Below are positions 1 to 6,204 of a stretch of DNA of 8,567 nt, in pieces. The stretch lies in the NCBI GenBank assembly GCA_959018155.1, contig CAUEKH010000089.1, positions 1 through 8,567 of the forward strand, read 5' to 3'. The stretch's first letter is position 1, and every line of letters starts with the position of its first letter. This stretch comes from an uncultured Hungatella sp. (GTDB lineage: Bacteria > Bacillota > Clostridia > Lachnospirales > Lachnospiraceae). The notes under the pieces are model-generated. The model searched no databases and had not been told where the DNA came from. It saw only the letters and a program-made list of their open reading frames with translations. The translations under genes were made by a program, and so were the position numbers.

Positions 1-128
1 CAAACCACCAGAAAGCGCCCCGCCCCCCGCGCGTAACCCTCCCGGCCGGGTCTCCCTTCCCCACACTCTTATCCCTATTCCAAATTATAAGGTATAAAAC
101 CCCCACTTTCTTCCAAAACTGGTAAGTG
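1..128. other. C-rich intergenic leader, no supported gene
   Basis: Positions 11-65 are strongly C-rich on the + strand and then turn A/T-rich toward the promoter at 129. Frame 1 of the + strand is open from the window edge to a TAA at 34-36 and would end in a basic, Pro-rich tail (KRPAPRA). It could be the last codons of an upstream gene, but 11 codons cannot establish that. A perfect 10-bp palindrome, CCCGGCCGGG, lies at 41-50. It has no room for a loop and no T-run, so it is not called a terminator. No RNA gene was recognised. Confidence 0.3.
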
Positions 129-157
129 TTGAATTGCATTTCAATCTCTGGTATAAT
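129..157 (+). promoter_or_regulatory. Sigma-A-type promoter of the class A PBP gene
   Basis: TTGAAT at 129-134 (consensus TTGACA, 4 of 6) is followed by a 17-nt spacer and a perfect TATAAT at 152-157. Transcription would start near 164, giving a leader of only about 15-18 nt that begins at or just before the AAAGGAGGT ribosome-binding site (166-174). This implies housekeeping expression with no leader-based control. Position and strand fit the gene that follows directly. Confidence 0.8.
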
Positions 158-179
158 GAATCGGTAAAGGAGGTTTCCT

Positions 180-2945
180 ATGAACTATGGCAAACGTGAG
201 ACGGAGAAAACGATAAAATCCGTCAATTCAAAAGGCAGGAAATATACCAGCAGAGTTATCCTCACCTTTTTAAAGAGTCTGTTCGTACTGTGTGTCTTCT
301 GCATTGCAGTAGCAGGCAGTATCGGATTTGGCATGGTAAAAGGAATCATAGACAATGCTCCTGATGTCGATATTGCAACGATAGTCCCCAACGAGTACGC
401 AACCACGGTTTACGACAGCGCCGGCAATGTCATTGAGACGCTGGTAATGGAAGGATCCAACCGTGAAGAAGCCACCTACGACGAACTGCCAAAGCATCTG
501 ATTGACGCGTTCGTGGCGTACGAGGATGCCCGTTTCTGGGATCATAACGGAATTGATTTGCGTTCCATTATGCGTGCAGTCAAAGGCGTTTTAACCGGGG
601 ATTCCACTGCCGGCGGCGGAAGCACAATCACTCAGCAGCTGATTAAGAACAGCGTATTTGGCGGTGGTATGGAAAAGAGCTTCGGAGAGCGCCTCGAACG
701 AAAGATGCAGGAATGGTATCTGGCTGTCAAGCTGGACGCCGCCATGTCGAAAGAGCAGATTATCACCAATTATTTAAATACAATTAACTTAGGAAAGAAT
801 TCCCTGGGCGTCAAGGTTGCGGCCAGAAGGTATTTTGACAAGGATGTGTCGGATTTAACGCTGTCGGAGTGCGCGGTTTTAGCGGGAATCACCCAGAACC
901 CTTCCAAATTCAACCCCATCACGGGTAAGGAAGCCAACGCGGAGAAGCGCAAGGTCATCCTGCAATACATGTATGACCAGGGAAAAATCGAGCGCAACGA
1001 ACTGGAAGAGGCGCTGGCCGACGATGTCTACGCCAGAATCCAGGATGTAGAGATTATCACCAAGGAATCCTCCACCCCATACAGCTACTTTACTGACGAG
1101 CTGGTGGAACAGGTGCAGGAAACCATGAAGGAGAAACTGGGATATACGACAACGCAGGCGCACAACATGTTATTCAGCGGCGGCCTGTCCATTTACACCA
1201 CCCAGGATCCGGTAATTCAGGCAATTGTGGATGAGGAAATCAATAATCCGGACAATTATAAGGCGGCCCGCTATTCCATTGAATACCGGCTGTCAGTCAC
1301 CGGTTCGGATGGCACCACCACCCACTATTCCGAAGAAAGTATAAAAAGCTGGCACCGTCAAAAAGGGAATTCCACCTACGACGGACTCTACGACAGCGAA
1401 GACGAAATCAACGCTGATATTGAAAATTACAAAGCCAGTATTTTGAAGGAAGGCGATCAGATTATCGGTGAAAGCCTTCACAAAACGCTTCAGCCTCAGG
1501 CTTCCTTCGTCCTCATGGACCAGAAGACCGGAGAGGTAAAGGCATTGAGCGGCGGACGCGGCGAAAAGACTGCCAGCCTGACTCTGAATCGGGCCAGCAA
1601 TACGCTGAGACAGCCCGGATCCACGTTCAAGGTACTGACCGCTTTCGCGCCTGCGATCGACACGTGCGGCGCTACGCTGGGAACCGTCTACTATGACGCG
1701 CCTTATACCGTTGGAACGAAGACGTTCCGCAACTGGTACAGTTCCGGCTATCAGGGATATTCCAGCATCCGCGACGGTATCATTTATTCTATGAACATTG
1801 TGGCGGTGCGCTGTCTGATGGAGACTGTCACCCCGCAGCTTGGCGCGGAATACGCGAAGAATTTCGGTATCACAAGCCTTACAGATACCGACTATAACGC
1901 GGCGCTGGCTTTGGGAGGCATCACAGACGGCGTCTCCAACTTAGAACTGACCGCTGCCTATGCGACAATCGCCAACGGCGGTGTTTACACGAAACCAATT
2001 TTCTTTACGAAGATTATTGACCATGACGGCAAAGTCCTGATTGACAATACGCCTGAGACGCACCGCGTTCTGAAGGATTCCACTGCGTTCCTCTTAACGG
2101 ACGCCCTGGCTGATTCCATGGAGAGCAGCCGGAAATTCGCCCGCCCGGGCGCCGGACCAAGTTCTACCAGCCCGGCTGCCAATATTCCCGGCATGTCCAA
2201 TGCAGGAAAGAGCGGAACGACTTCCAACAACAATGATATCTGGTTCGTCGGTTTTACCCCTTATTACACCGCAGGAATCTGGGCCGGCTGTGATAACAAC
2301 CAGAAACTGACTGCAAAGAATGGAGGTACCTCCTTCCACAAGCCAATCTGGAGGAAAATCATGACGCGTGTTCACGAGGGCATGTCCGACCCGGGATTTA
2401 CACCGCCTGACAGCGTGGAAACCGCACAGATTTGCCGGAAATCAGGAAAGCTGCCGGTATCCGGCGTCTGTACCAACGACCCGAGGGGAAATGCAGTCTA
2501 CACCGAGTATTTTGCAAAAGGAACCGTACCGACCGAGGTCTGCAACAACCATATCCGGGCCACGGTCTGTGCAGAATCCCATGCGCTGCCTACCCCATTC
2601 TGTCCGGAACGGACCACCGCAGTATTCATGGCGCTGCCAGCCGGCGAGGAAGGCGGAACCGATGATTCCGTATTCGCCATGCCTGGGTACTGTACCCTCC
2701 ACACAGAGTCCTCCGTAATCATACCACCGTCAGAAAGCGGTGACGTGCCGGAGACTGTAGCGCCGGGTTCCATTCCGTACGGGCCAGGATATATACCAAA
2801 CAACAGTGGAAACAATGGACATAACGGAAATAGCGGAAATGGCGGAAGCGGTGGAAATAGTGGAAATAATGGAAATGGCGGAAACAGCGGGACAGGCCCG
2901 TTTCAGAAGCCGATAAGTGGCGGGGCGCCGCCTGGCAGCCAGTAA
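180..2945 (+). CDS. Class A penicillin-binding protein (PBP1A family), bifunctional glycosyltransferase/transpeptidase
   Basis: Polymerises lipid II into glycan strands and cross-links the peptides on the outer face of the membrane. The ATG start has AAAGGAGGT 5 nt upstream. Basic cytoplasmic tail about 1-25; membrane anchor about 26-51. The GT51 domain, about 70-290, shows EDARFWDHNG with catalytic Glu115, GGGSTITQQLIKN (145-157) and RKMQEW with Glu178. A non-conserved linker of about 80 residues (355-435) leads to the transpeptidase domain, with STFK (nucleophile Ser481, Lys484), SMN (537-539) and KSGT (677-680). Residues 745-840 hold six cysteines (752, 764, 788, 797, 808, 838). The C-terminus (875-904) is ten N-x-G tripeptides. 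At 921 aa it is at the long end of the family, mainly because of linker and tail. All catalytic motifs are intact. It is monocistronic and convergent with the spoVA cluster; its symbol within the PBP1 group (ponA- or pbpF-like) cannot be settled here. Confidence 0.96.
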   Translation: MNYGKRETEKTIKSVNSKGRKYTSRVILTFLKSLFVLCVFCIAVAGSIGFGMVKGIIDNAPDVDIATIVPNEYATTVYDSAGNVIETLVMEGSNREEATYDELPKHLIDAFVAYEDARFWDHNGIDLRSIMRAVKGVLTGDSTAGGGSTITQQLIKNSVFGGGMEKSFGERLERKMQEWYLAVKLDAAMSKEQIITNYLNTINLGKNSLGVKVAARRYFDKDVSDLTLSECAVLAGITQNPSKFNPITGKEANAEKRKVILQYMYDQGKIERNELEEALADDVYARIQDVEIITKESSTPYSYFTDELVEQVQETMKEKLGYTTTQAHNMLFSGGLSIYTTQDPVIQAIVDEEINNPDNYKAARYSIEYRLSVTGSDGTTTHYSEESIKSWHRQKGNSTYDGLYDSEDEINADIENYKASILKEGDQIIGESLHKTLQPQASFVLMDQKTGEVKALSGGRGEKTASLTLNRASNTLRQPGSTFKVLTAFAPAIDTCGATLGTVYYDAPYTVGTKTFRNWYSSGYQGYSSIRDGIIYSMNIVAVRCLMETVTPQLGAEYAKNFGITSLTDTDYNAALALGGITDGVSNLELTAAYATIANGGVYTKPIFFTKIIDHDGKVLIDNTPETHRVLKDSTAFLLTDALADSMESSRKFARPGAGPSSTSPAANIPGMSNAGKSGTTSNNNDIWFVGFTPYYTAGIWAGCDNNQKLTAKNGGTSFHKPIWRKIMTRVHEGMSDPGFTPPDSVETAQICRKSGKLPVSGVCTNDPRGNAVYTEYFAKGTVPTEVCNNHIRATVCAESHALPTPFCPERTTAVFMALPAGEEGGTDDSVFAMPGYCTLHTESSVIIPPSESGDVPETVAPGSIPYGPGYIPNNSGNNGHNGNSGNGGSGGNSGNNGNGGNSGTGPFQKPISGGAPPGSQ
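2802..2891 (+). repeat. 9-bp tandem repeat, ten copies, inside the PBP gene
   Basis: Ten consecutive in-frame 9-mers of the form AAYRRYGGA (for example AATAGCGGA, AATGGCGGA, AATAATGGA) cover codons 875-904 and encode N-S-G, N-N-G, N-G-G and close variants. Copies differ mostly at the middle codon and at third positions. The encoded segment is low-complexity, flexible and extracellular. Any gain or loss of a unit keeps the reading frame. Confidence 0.9.
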
Positions 2946-2983
2946 ATCAAACGAAACAAAAGGCTCACAACTGATAAACAGCC

Positions 2984-3025
2984 AAAAAGGAAGCAGAGAA
3001 TTTTTAATTTCCCTGCTTCCTTTTT
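2984..3025. terminator. Bidirectional rho-independent terminator between the PBP gene and spoVAE
   Basis: AAAAAGGAAGCAG (2984-2996) is perfectly complementary to CTGCTTCCTTTTT (3013-3025), giving a 13-bp stem that a GAA/TTC pairing past one mismatch can extend. The A-tract on one arm and T-tract on the other make a U-run in both directions. It lies 38 nt after the PBP stop codon and 42 nt after the convergent spoVAE stop codon, so it probably ends both transcripts. Confidence 0.9.
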
Positions 3026-3067
3026 AATCTTCATCCGTTTTTACAAATTGCAGCCACTCATTCCATT

Positions 3068-3424
3068 CTATTTCTTCATCTTCGGTTTAAATATCAGAGA
3101 GCCGATATACCCGAATATGAGTGCTCCCGATATTCCCACCGCGCTTGCGGTAAAACCGCCCTCGAAGATTCCCAGAAATCCGTCCTCTCCGATACTCTTC
3201 CACACCCCTTTCCAGAGGGTGTTGCCAAAGCCGAGTAGCGGCACGGTCGCACCGGCTCCGGCCCAGTCGGCAAAAGGCTGGTAGATGCCTAAAGCCCCGA
3301 GAATCGTCCCGGTCACCACGAGAAGAACCATAATCCTTCCAGGCATCAGCTTCGTATTGTCCATGAGAATCTGGACCAGGGTGCAGATGACACCGCCCAC
3401 AAGAAACGCTTTTACAAATTCCAT
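3068..3424 (-). CDS. spoVAE: Stage V sporulation protein AE (SpoVAEb type)
   Basis: Integral membrane subunit of the SpoVA channel, which carries Ca-dipicolinate into the developing spore core and releases it during germination (known for the family). The 118-aa product is of usual length for SpoVAEb (about 116). It shows hydrophobic segments near 2-20, 30-50, 55-70 and 88-112, the signature GAGATVPLLGFGNTL and a basic C-terminus KPKMKK. The N-terminus (EFVKAFLVGGVICTL) resembles the corresponding part of SpoVAC, as expected for these paralogs. The ATG start has AAGGAGGA (3431-3438) 6 nt upstream, and the first bases of that site are part of the spoVAD stop codon. It is the last gene of the operon; the SpoVAEa and SpoVAF genes found after it in Bacillus are absent here. 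Confidence 0.95.
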   Translation of the reverse strand: MEFVKAFLVGGVICTLVQILMDNTKLMPGRIMVLLVVTGTILGALGIYQPFADWAGAGATVPLLGFGNTLWKGVWKSIGEDGFLGIFEGGFTASAVGISGALIFGYIGSLIFKPKMKK

Positions 3425-3436
3425 AAATTCTCCTCC

Positions 3437-4450
3437 TTATCCTATATGCTCGATCATCACTCCATGGGCAATTCCCGGGATCGTCTGCCCTTCATTAAAG
3501 CTGACTGTGGAGAGCAGCGCCCCTGTCGGCACAAAGAGAACCCGTTTCCACGTCCCCTCCTTAATTTTCGGCAGGATATAGGAACAGAGCACCGAGGCGG
3601 AACAGCCACAGCCGCTGCCGCCTGCGTGAGTGTCCTGCGTCTCCTTGTCGAATATCTCGATTCCGCAGTCCGTGTGGATTTCTTCCAGATTATGACCTTT
3701 ATTTTTCATAAAATCGAGAAGGATGGTCCGGCCAATCTCGCCTAAATCGCCGGTGATGATTTTGTCGTAATACGTCTCATCCACTCCAAAATCCTCAAAA
3801 TTCTGCTGGATCGTATGGAAAGCAGCCGGCGTCATGGCGGCCCCCATGTTCATGGAATCCTTACTTCCCATATCGACCATGCGTCCCGTGGTGATTCCGG
3901 TGACGGCCGCAATCCCCTCTTTCTTATTCTTCGACAGCACCACCGCCCCGCAGCCGGTCACGGTCCAGGTGGCTGAAAATGGCCGCTGGTTGCCGTACCC
4001 CAGAGGAAATCGAAACTGTTTCTCCGCCGTGGCAAAATGGCTGGAAGCCATGGCTATCACTTTGTCAGCAAACCCGCCCGCCACGGTCATCGCGCCTAAA
4101 TTCAGCGCCTCGCCCATGGTAGAGCAGGCTCCGTATAAGCCAAACAGAGGGATTTCCAAATCTACCGTTCCGAAGGAGGTGGCAATCAGCTGCCCCAGCA
4201 GGTCGCCGGCAAATAAATACCGGATATCCTTTTTTCTGATATCTCCCTTCTCAATCGCCAAATCCGCGGTCTGCTTCTGAAGAGCGCTCTCCGCCTGCTC
4301 CCATGTGTCGGCGCCGAACATATCGTCCTGTTCCACCACATCGAAGAGACTTCCTAACGGCCCCTCCCCCTCCTTCTTTCCTACAATAGACGCCATACTC
4401 TCAATGATCGGCGGCTCCTCAAATCTGATACTTGCTTTTCCTGCCTGCAT
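3437..4450 (-). CDS. spoVAD: Stage V sporulation protein AD
   Basis: Peripheral, thiolase-fold subunit of the SpoVA complex; the Bacillus homolog binds dipicolinic acid directly and sits at the inner spore membrane. The product is 337 aa (Bacillus: 338). Recognisable blocks are PLGSLFD (31-37), FAGDLLGQ (80-87), YGACST with Cys109, ATAEKQFRFP (140-149), TVTGCGAVVLS (163-173), GGSGCGCSA with Cys281 and Cys283, and PTGALLS (308-314). I chose the ATG at 4450 rather than the in-frame one at 4474. A perfect AAGGAGGT (4455-4462) lies 4 nt upstream of it, the length then matches the family, and the longer form would overlap the end of spoVAC. The fold is that of a condensing enzyme, but no enzymatic activity is known for this family. 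Confidence 0.95.
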   Translation of the reverse strand: MQAGKASIRFEEPPIIESMASIVGKKEGEGPLGSLFDVVEQDDMFGADTWEQAESALQKQTADLAIEKGDIRKKDIRYLFAGDLLGQLIATSFGTVDLEIPLFGLYGACSTMGEALNLGAMTVAGGFADKVIAMASSHFATAEKQFRFPLGYGNQRPFSATWTVTGCGAVVLSKNKKEGIAAVTGITTGRMVDMGSKDSMNMGAAMTPAAFHTIQQNFEDFGVDETYYDKIITGDLGEIGRTILLDFMKNKGHNLEEIHTDCGIEIFDKETQDTHAGGSGCGCSASVLCSYILPKIKEGTWKRVLFVPTGALLSTVSFNEGQTIPGIAHGVMIEHIG

Positions 4451-4454
4451 AGTT

Positions 4455-4462
4455 ACCTCCTT
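4455..4462 (-). promoter_or_regulatory. Ribosome-binding site that decides the spoVAD start
   Basis: AAGGAGGT lies 4 nt before the ATG at 4450, and its first two bases are the last two of the spoVAC TAA stop codon (4461-4463). It shows that the longer in-frame start at 4474 is not the real one, and suggests that ribosomes ending spoVAC re-initiate on spoVAD. Confidence 0.85.
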
Positions 4463-4913
4463 ATATGAGTCCAAAGGCCTTCAGCACGTACGCGGCAATG
4501 CCGAGAAGCCAGGAACTTAATATCCCGTACAGAATTACCGGACCTGCAATCGTGAAAATTTTGCAGCCGATACCGAATACCTGCCCTTCCGGCTTAAATT
4601 CCACCGCAGGCGCCACCACCGAGTTGGCAAATCCGGTGATAGGCACCAGCGCCCCGGCGCCTCCGAATTTAACAATCTGCGGGTAGATATTGAGTCCGGT
4701 TAAGATAACGCTTGAGGCAATCAGGACGAGAAGCGTCCAGGAGGCCGCCGTCTCCTTCTCCATGCCGCTGTTCATAAACCATGTCGTCACAAGCTGTCCA
4801 ATGGTGCAGATGATACCGCCCGTGATAAATGCCTTCACAAGCCCCAGCCACTTGTTGTGGGTGGGTGTTACTTCCTTTACGTATTTCTCATACGCTTTCT
4901 TGTTGATTTCCAT
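4461..4913 (-). CDS. spoVAC: Stage V sporulation protein AC
   Basis: Integral membrane subunit of the SpoVA dipicolinate channel; the Bacillus homolog has been reported to behave as a mechanosensitive channel. The 150-aa length matches Bacillus SpoVAC. The N-terminus is hydrophilic and basic (MEINKKAYEKYVKEVTP), followed by hydrophobic segments near 24-45, 58-75, 85-105 and 115-148. The signature FGGAGALVPITGFANSV (83-99) corresponds to the GAGATVPLLGFGNTL block of SpoVAE. The ATG start has GGAGGT (4919-4924) 5 nt upstream. The 27-nt gap before it is the largest between genes of the spoVA group, but I see no promoter in it. Confidence 0.96.
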   Translation of the reverse strand: MEINKKAYEKYVKEVTPTHNKWLGLVKAFITGGIICTIGQLVTTWFMNSGMEKETAASWTLLVLIASSVILTGLNIYPQIVKFGGAGALVPITGFANSVVAPAVEFKPEGQVFGIGCKIFTIAGPVILYGILSSWLLGIAAYVLKAFGLI

Positions 4914-4940
4914 TCTTTACCTCCGATTCTTCGCGCTCTC

Positions 4941-5366
4941 CTACTGTCCAAAATTTCCTGTGAAATAGATGAGGGCGCCGATAAGTTTTCCGATTCCGAT
5001 GGAGAGAATTACATACTGAAGCCCAACGGCCAGATGGATCCGGCGGTTGATGACGGGCAGGGCCTTCAGCGTCTCCGCCAGGGACATGACGAGACAGCCC
5101 ACAAAAATTCCCACGGCCAGCCCGTAGACTCCGAGGAATAAATTTCCGCCAAAATGGACAGGAAATTCATATAGATCGGACACATTTCCCAGGACACCAC
5201 CAACGATGATGACCGTCTCATATAAGAAAATGTGCTCCTTCGTATGGGTCTTGCCGATGAGTCTCGGAAATACGCCGATGATAGCCAGAAATGCAAAAAC
5301 GCCGGCTGCAATAACGCCGCCGGCGCTGAGCCCGATGAATGCCAGGAACACATTTTTAAGTAACAT
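4941..5366 (-). CDS. spoVAB: Stage V sporulation protein AB
   Basis: Membrane protein of the SpoVA group with no assigned biochemical role. It is very hydrophobic, with likely helices near 4-32, 50-62, 75-97 and 112-136. It contains the glycine-rich entry AFIGLSAGGVIAAGVFAFL and a cytoplasmic or loop segment LAETLKALPVINRRI (97-110). I chose the ATG at 5366, which gives 141 aa, the length of Bacillus SpoVAB, and removes a polar extension (MTGERSRTL) from the start at 5393. AGGAG (5377-5381) lies 10 nt upstream. This start overlaps the end of spoVAA by 11 bp, suggesting coupled translation. A TTG directly before the ATG is a weaker alternative. Confidence 0.9.
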   Translation of the reverse strand: MLLKNVFLAFIGLSAGGVIAAGVFAFLAIIGVFPRLIGKTHTKEHIFLYETVIIVGGVLGNVSDLYEFPVHFGGNLFLGVYGLAVGIFVGCLVMSLAETLKALPVINRRIHLAVGLQYVILSIGIGKLIGALIYFTGNFGQ

Positions 5367-5982
5367 CAATGTCCGACTCCTTTCTCCCGTCATTCTGGAT
5401 CAGGGTCTTGCTGATGTTATCCTCATAGAGCCGCATCTCCACCTCCAGCGGGGTCGGATCCGTGTTGATTTTGATCTTCGCAAAATGGTTGAAGAATCCG
5501 ATGATTCCCAGCGCCAGCCCCACGGAGTAACTCACCTCCAGGACGGTAAAGCCGCTGGATTCCGTCCCCATGATAATCCGGTAGATTTCATTAAAAACAT
5601 CAGCCACACTGACATCGTTGTTAAATGTCATAATGGCAAATGAGGCTCCGCAGAAACAGATGATGCAGACGAATATGGTTTTAATCCACTGCCACGTCCA
5701 GTGGGGGGATTTCGGATGGTGGTAATCAATGATATAGTCCACCTCTCCCACATTGTTGATCTGCAGGGTTGAGTCCATCTCCATCAGCTTTTTTATGACA
5801 TCAAGAGCATTTTCCACGTACCGCTTATTCTTATCGGAATGAATGGTTTTAATGCGCATGGCATTGCATTTATTCATGATGGCCGAGTCGTCACAGTACA
5901 CATCCGCCACATCCTTCAACTGGATATCCTTGTGATGGACCTCCGTAATCTGGCTGATATTTAAGTAAACGGTTTTGCTCAC
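5356..5982 (-). CDS. spoVAA: Stage V sporulation protein AA
   Basis: SpoVA operon protein with a soluble N-terminal domain and two membrane helices. The product is 208 aa, close to Bacillus SpoVAA (about 206). The soluble domain (about 1-95, beginning SKTVYLNISQITEVHHKDI) has the family's opening beta-strand pattern; membrane segments are about 99-120 and 146-166, and the C-terminus is hydrophilic. I chose the GTG at 5982, which sits in a GTGA overlap with the stop codon of the small gene upstream and has a G-rich stretch (GGGGGTGG) ahead of it. The reading frame stays open to a TTG at 6171, but the extra 63 residues are Arg/Gly-rich and unlike the family, and that region codes for the 53-aa protein in another frame. 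A 271-aa annotation would therefore be wrong. Confidence 0.9.
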   Translation of the reverse strand: MSKTVYLNISQITEVHHKDIQLKDVADVYCDDSAIMNKCNAMRIKTIHSDKNKRYVENALDVIKKLMEMDSTLQINNVGEVDYIIDYHHPKSPHWTWQWIKTIFVCIICFCGASFAIMTFNNDVSVADVFNEIYRIIMGTESSGFTVLEVSYSVGLALGIIGFFNHFAKIKINTDPTPLEVEMRLYEDNISKTLIQNDGRKESDIDVT

Positions 5983-6140
5983 AGCCCCACCACCCCCATT
6001 TTTGCCACGCCTTCCACCAGCGTGCCGGACATTTCTCCGCCGTCGGGCATTGAAGCTACCAGGTACCAGATCACCGCAGCCACAGCGATCAGACATAAAA
6101 TAAGGAATGCAATCCCAAGTTTGTGTTTGATAAATTCCAT
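5979..6140 (-). CDS. 53-aa single-pass membrane protein, first gene of the spoVA transcript, function unknown
   Basis: I do not recognise this gene as a named family. The ATG at 6140 opens a 53-codon frame ending in TGA at 5979-5981. The product has a short basic N-terminus (MEFIKHK), one strong hydrophobic helix (about 9-30, LGIAFLILCLIAVAAVIWYL), then a short tail with PDGGEMSGTLVEG and VAKMGVVGL. By the positive-inside rule the N-terminus faces the cytoplasm. An in-frame TGA three codons upstream fixes the start. AAAGGA (6152-6157) lies 11 nt before the ATG, a slightly long spacing. The stop overlaps the spoVAA GTG start as GTGA. A sigma-G-type promoter ends 34 nt upstream, so this would be the first cistron of the forespore operon. 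Inference: a small forespore membrane protein that works with, or helps assemble, the SpoVA complex. It could instead be a leader peptide used only to couple spoVAA translation. Confidence 0.75.
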   Translation of the reverse strand: MEFIKHKLGIAFLILCLIAVAAVIWYLVASMPDGGEMSGTLVEGVAKMGVVGL

Positions 6141-6174
6141 ACGTGCTCACATCCTTTTCTTTCGCTTTCAAAGC

Positions 6175-6204
6175 TAGTATGAGCCGTACGCTGTATTTTA
6201 TTCT
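6175..6204 (-). promoter_or_regulatory. Sigma-G-type (forespore) promoter of the spoVA operon
   Basis: Reading the - strand, AGAATA (6204-6199) is followed by a 17-nt spacer and CATACTA (6181-6175), a full match to the -10 element of sigma-G promoters (consensus about TGAATA, 17-18 nt, CATACTA). The -35 box overlaps the sigF TAG stop codon (6203-6205). Transcription would begin near 6168, leaving about a 28-nt leader before the 53-aa gene. Bacillus spoVA is known to be sigma-G-controlled, which agrees. Sigma-F recognises similar elements, so some use by sigma-F is possible. Confidence 0.85.

Noticed and set aside
41..50. Palindrome CCCGGCCGGG in the C-rich leader
   Set aside because: No loop and no following T-run, so not a terminator; too short and GC-biased a context to claim an operator.
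84..89. TATAAT on the - strand as a divergent promoter
   Set aside because: No -35 element at 16-18 nt and no gene start visible on the - strand between it and the window edge.
2368..2718. 116-aa + strand open frame inside the PBP gene, and other frames of 60-150 aa on both strands across the window
   Set aside because: They lie within recognised genes in other frames, show no family motifs, mostly lack ribosome sites and have composition typical of out-of-frame translation.
4451..4474. Eight-residue extension of spoVAD
   Set aside because: It would overlap the end of spoVAC and contain the strong ribosome site that belongs to the ATG at 4450.
5983..6171. N-terminal extension of spoVAA giving a 271-aa protein
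   Set aside because: It begins at a TTG without a ribosome site, at or upstream of the predicted transcript start. Its residues are Arg/Gly-rich and unlike the family, and the DNA encodes a better membrane protein in another frame. The GTG at 5982 gives the usual family length.
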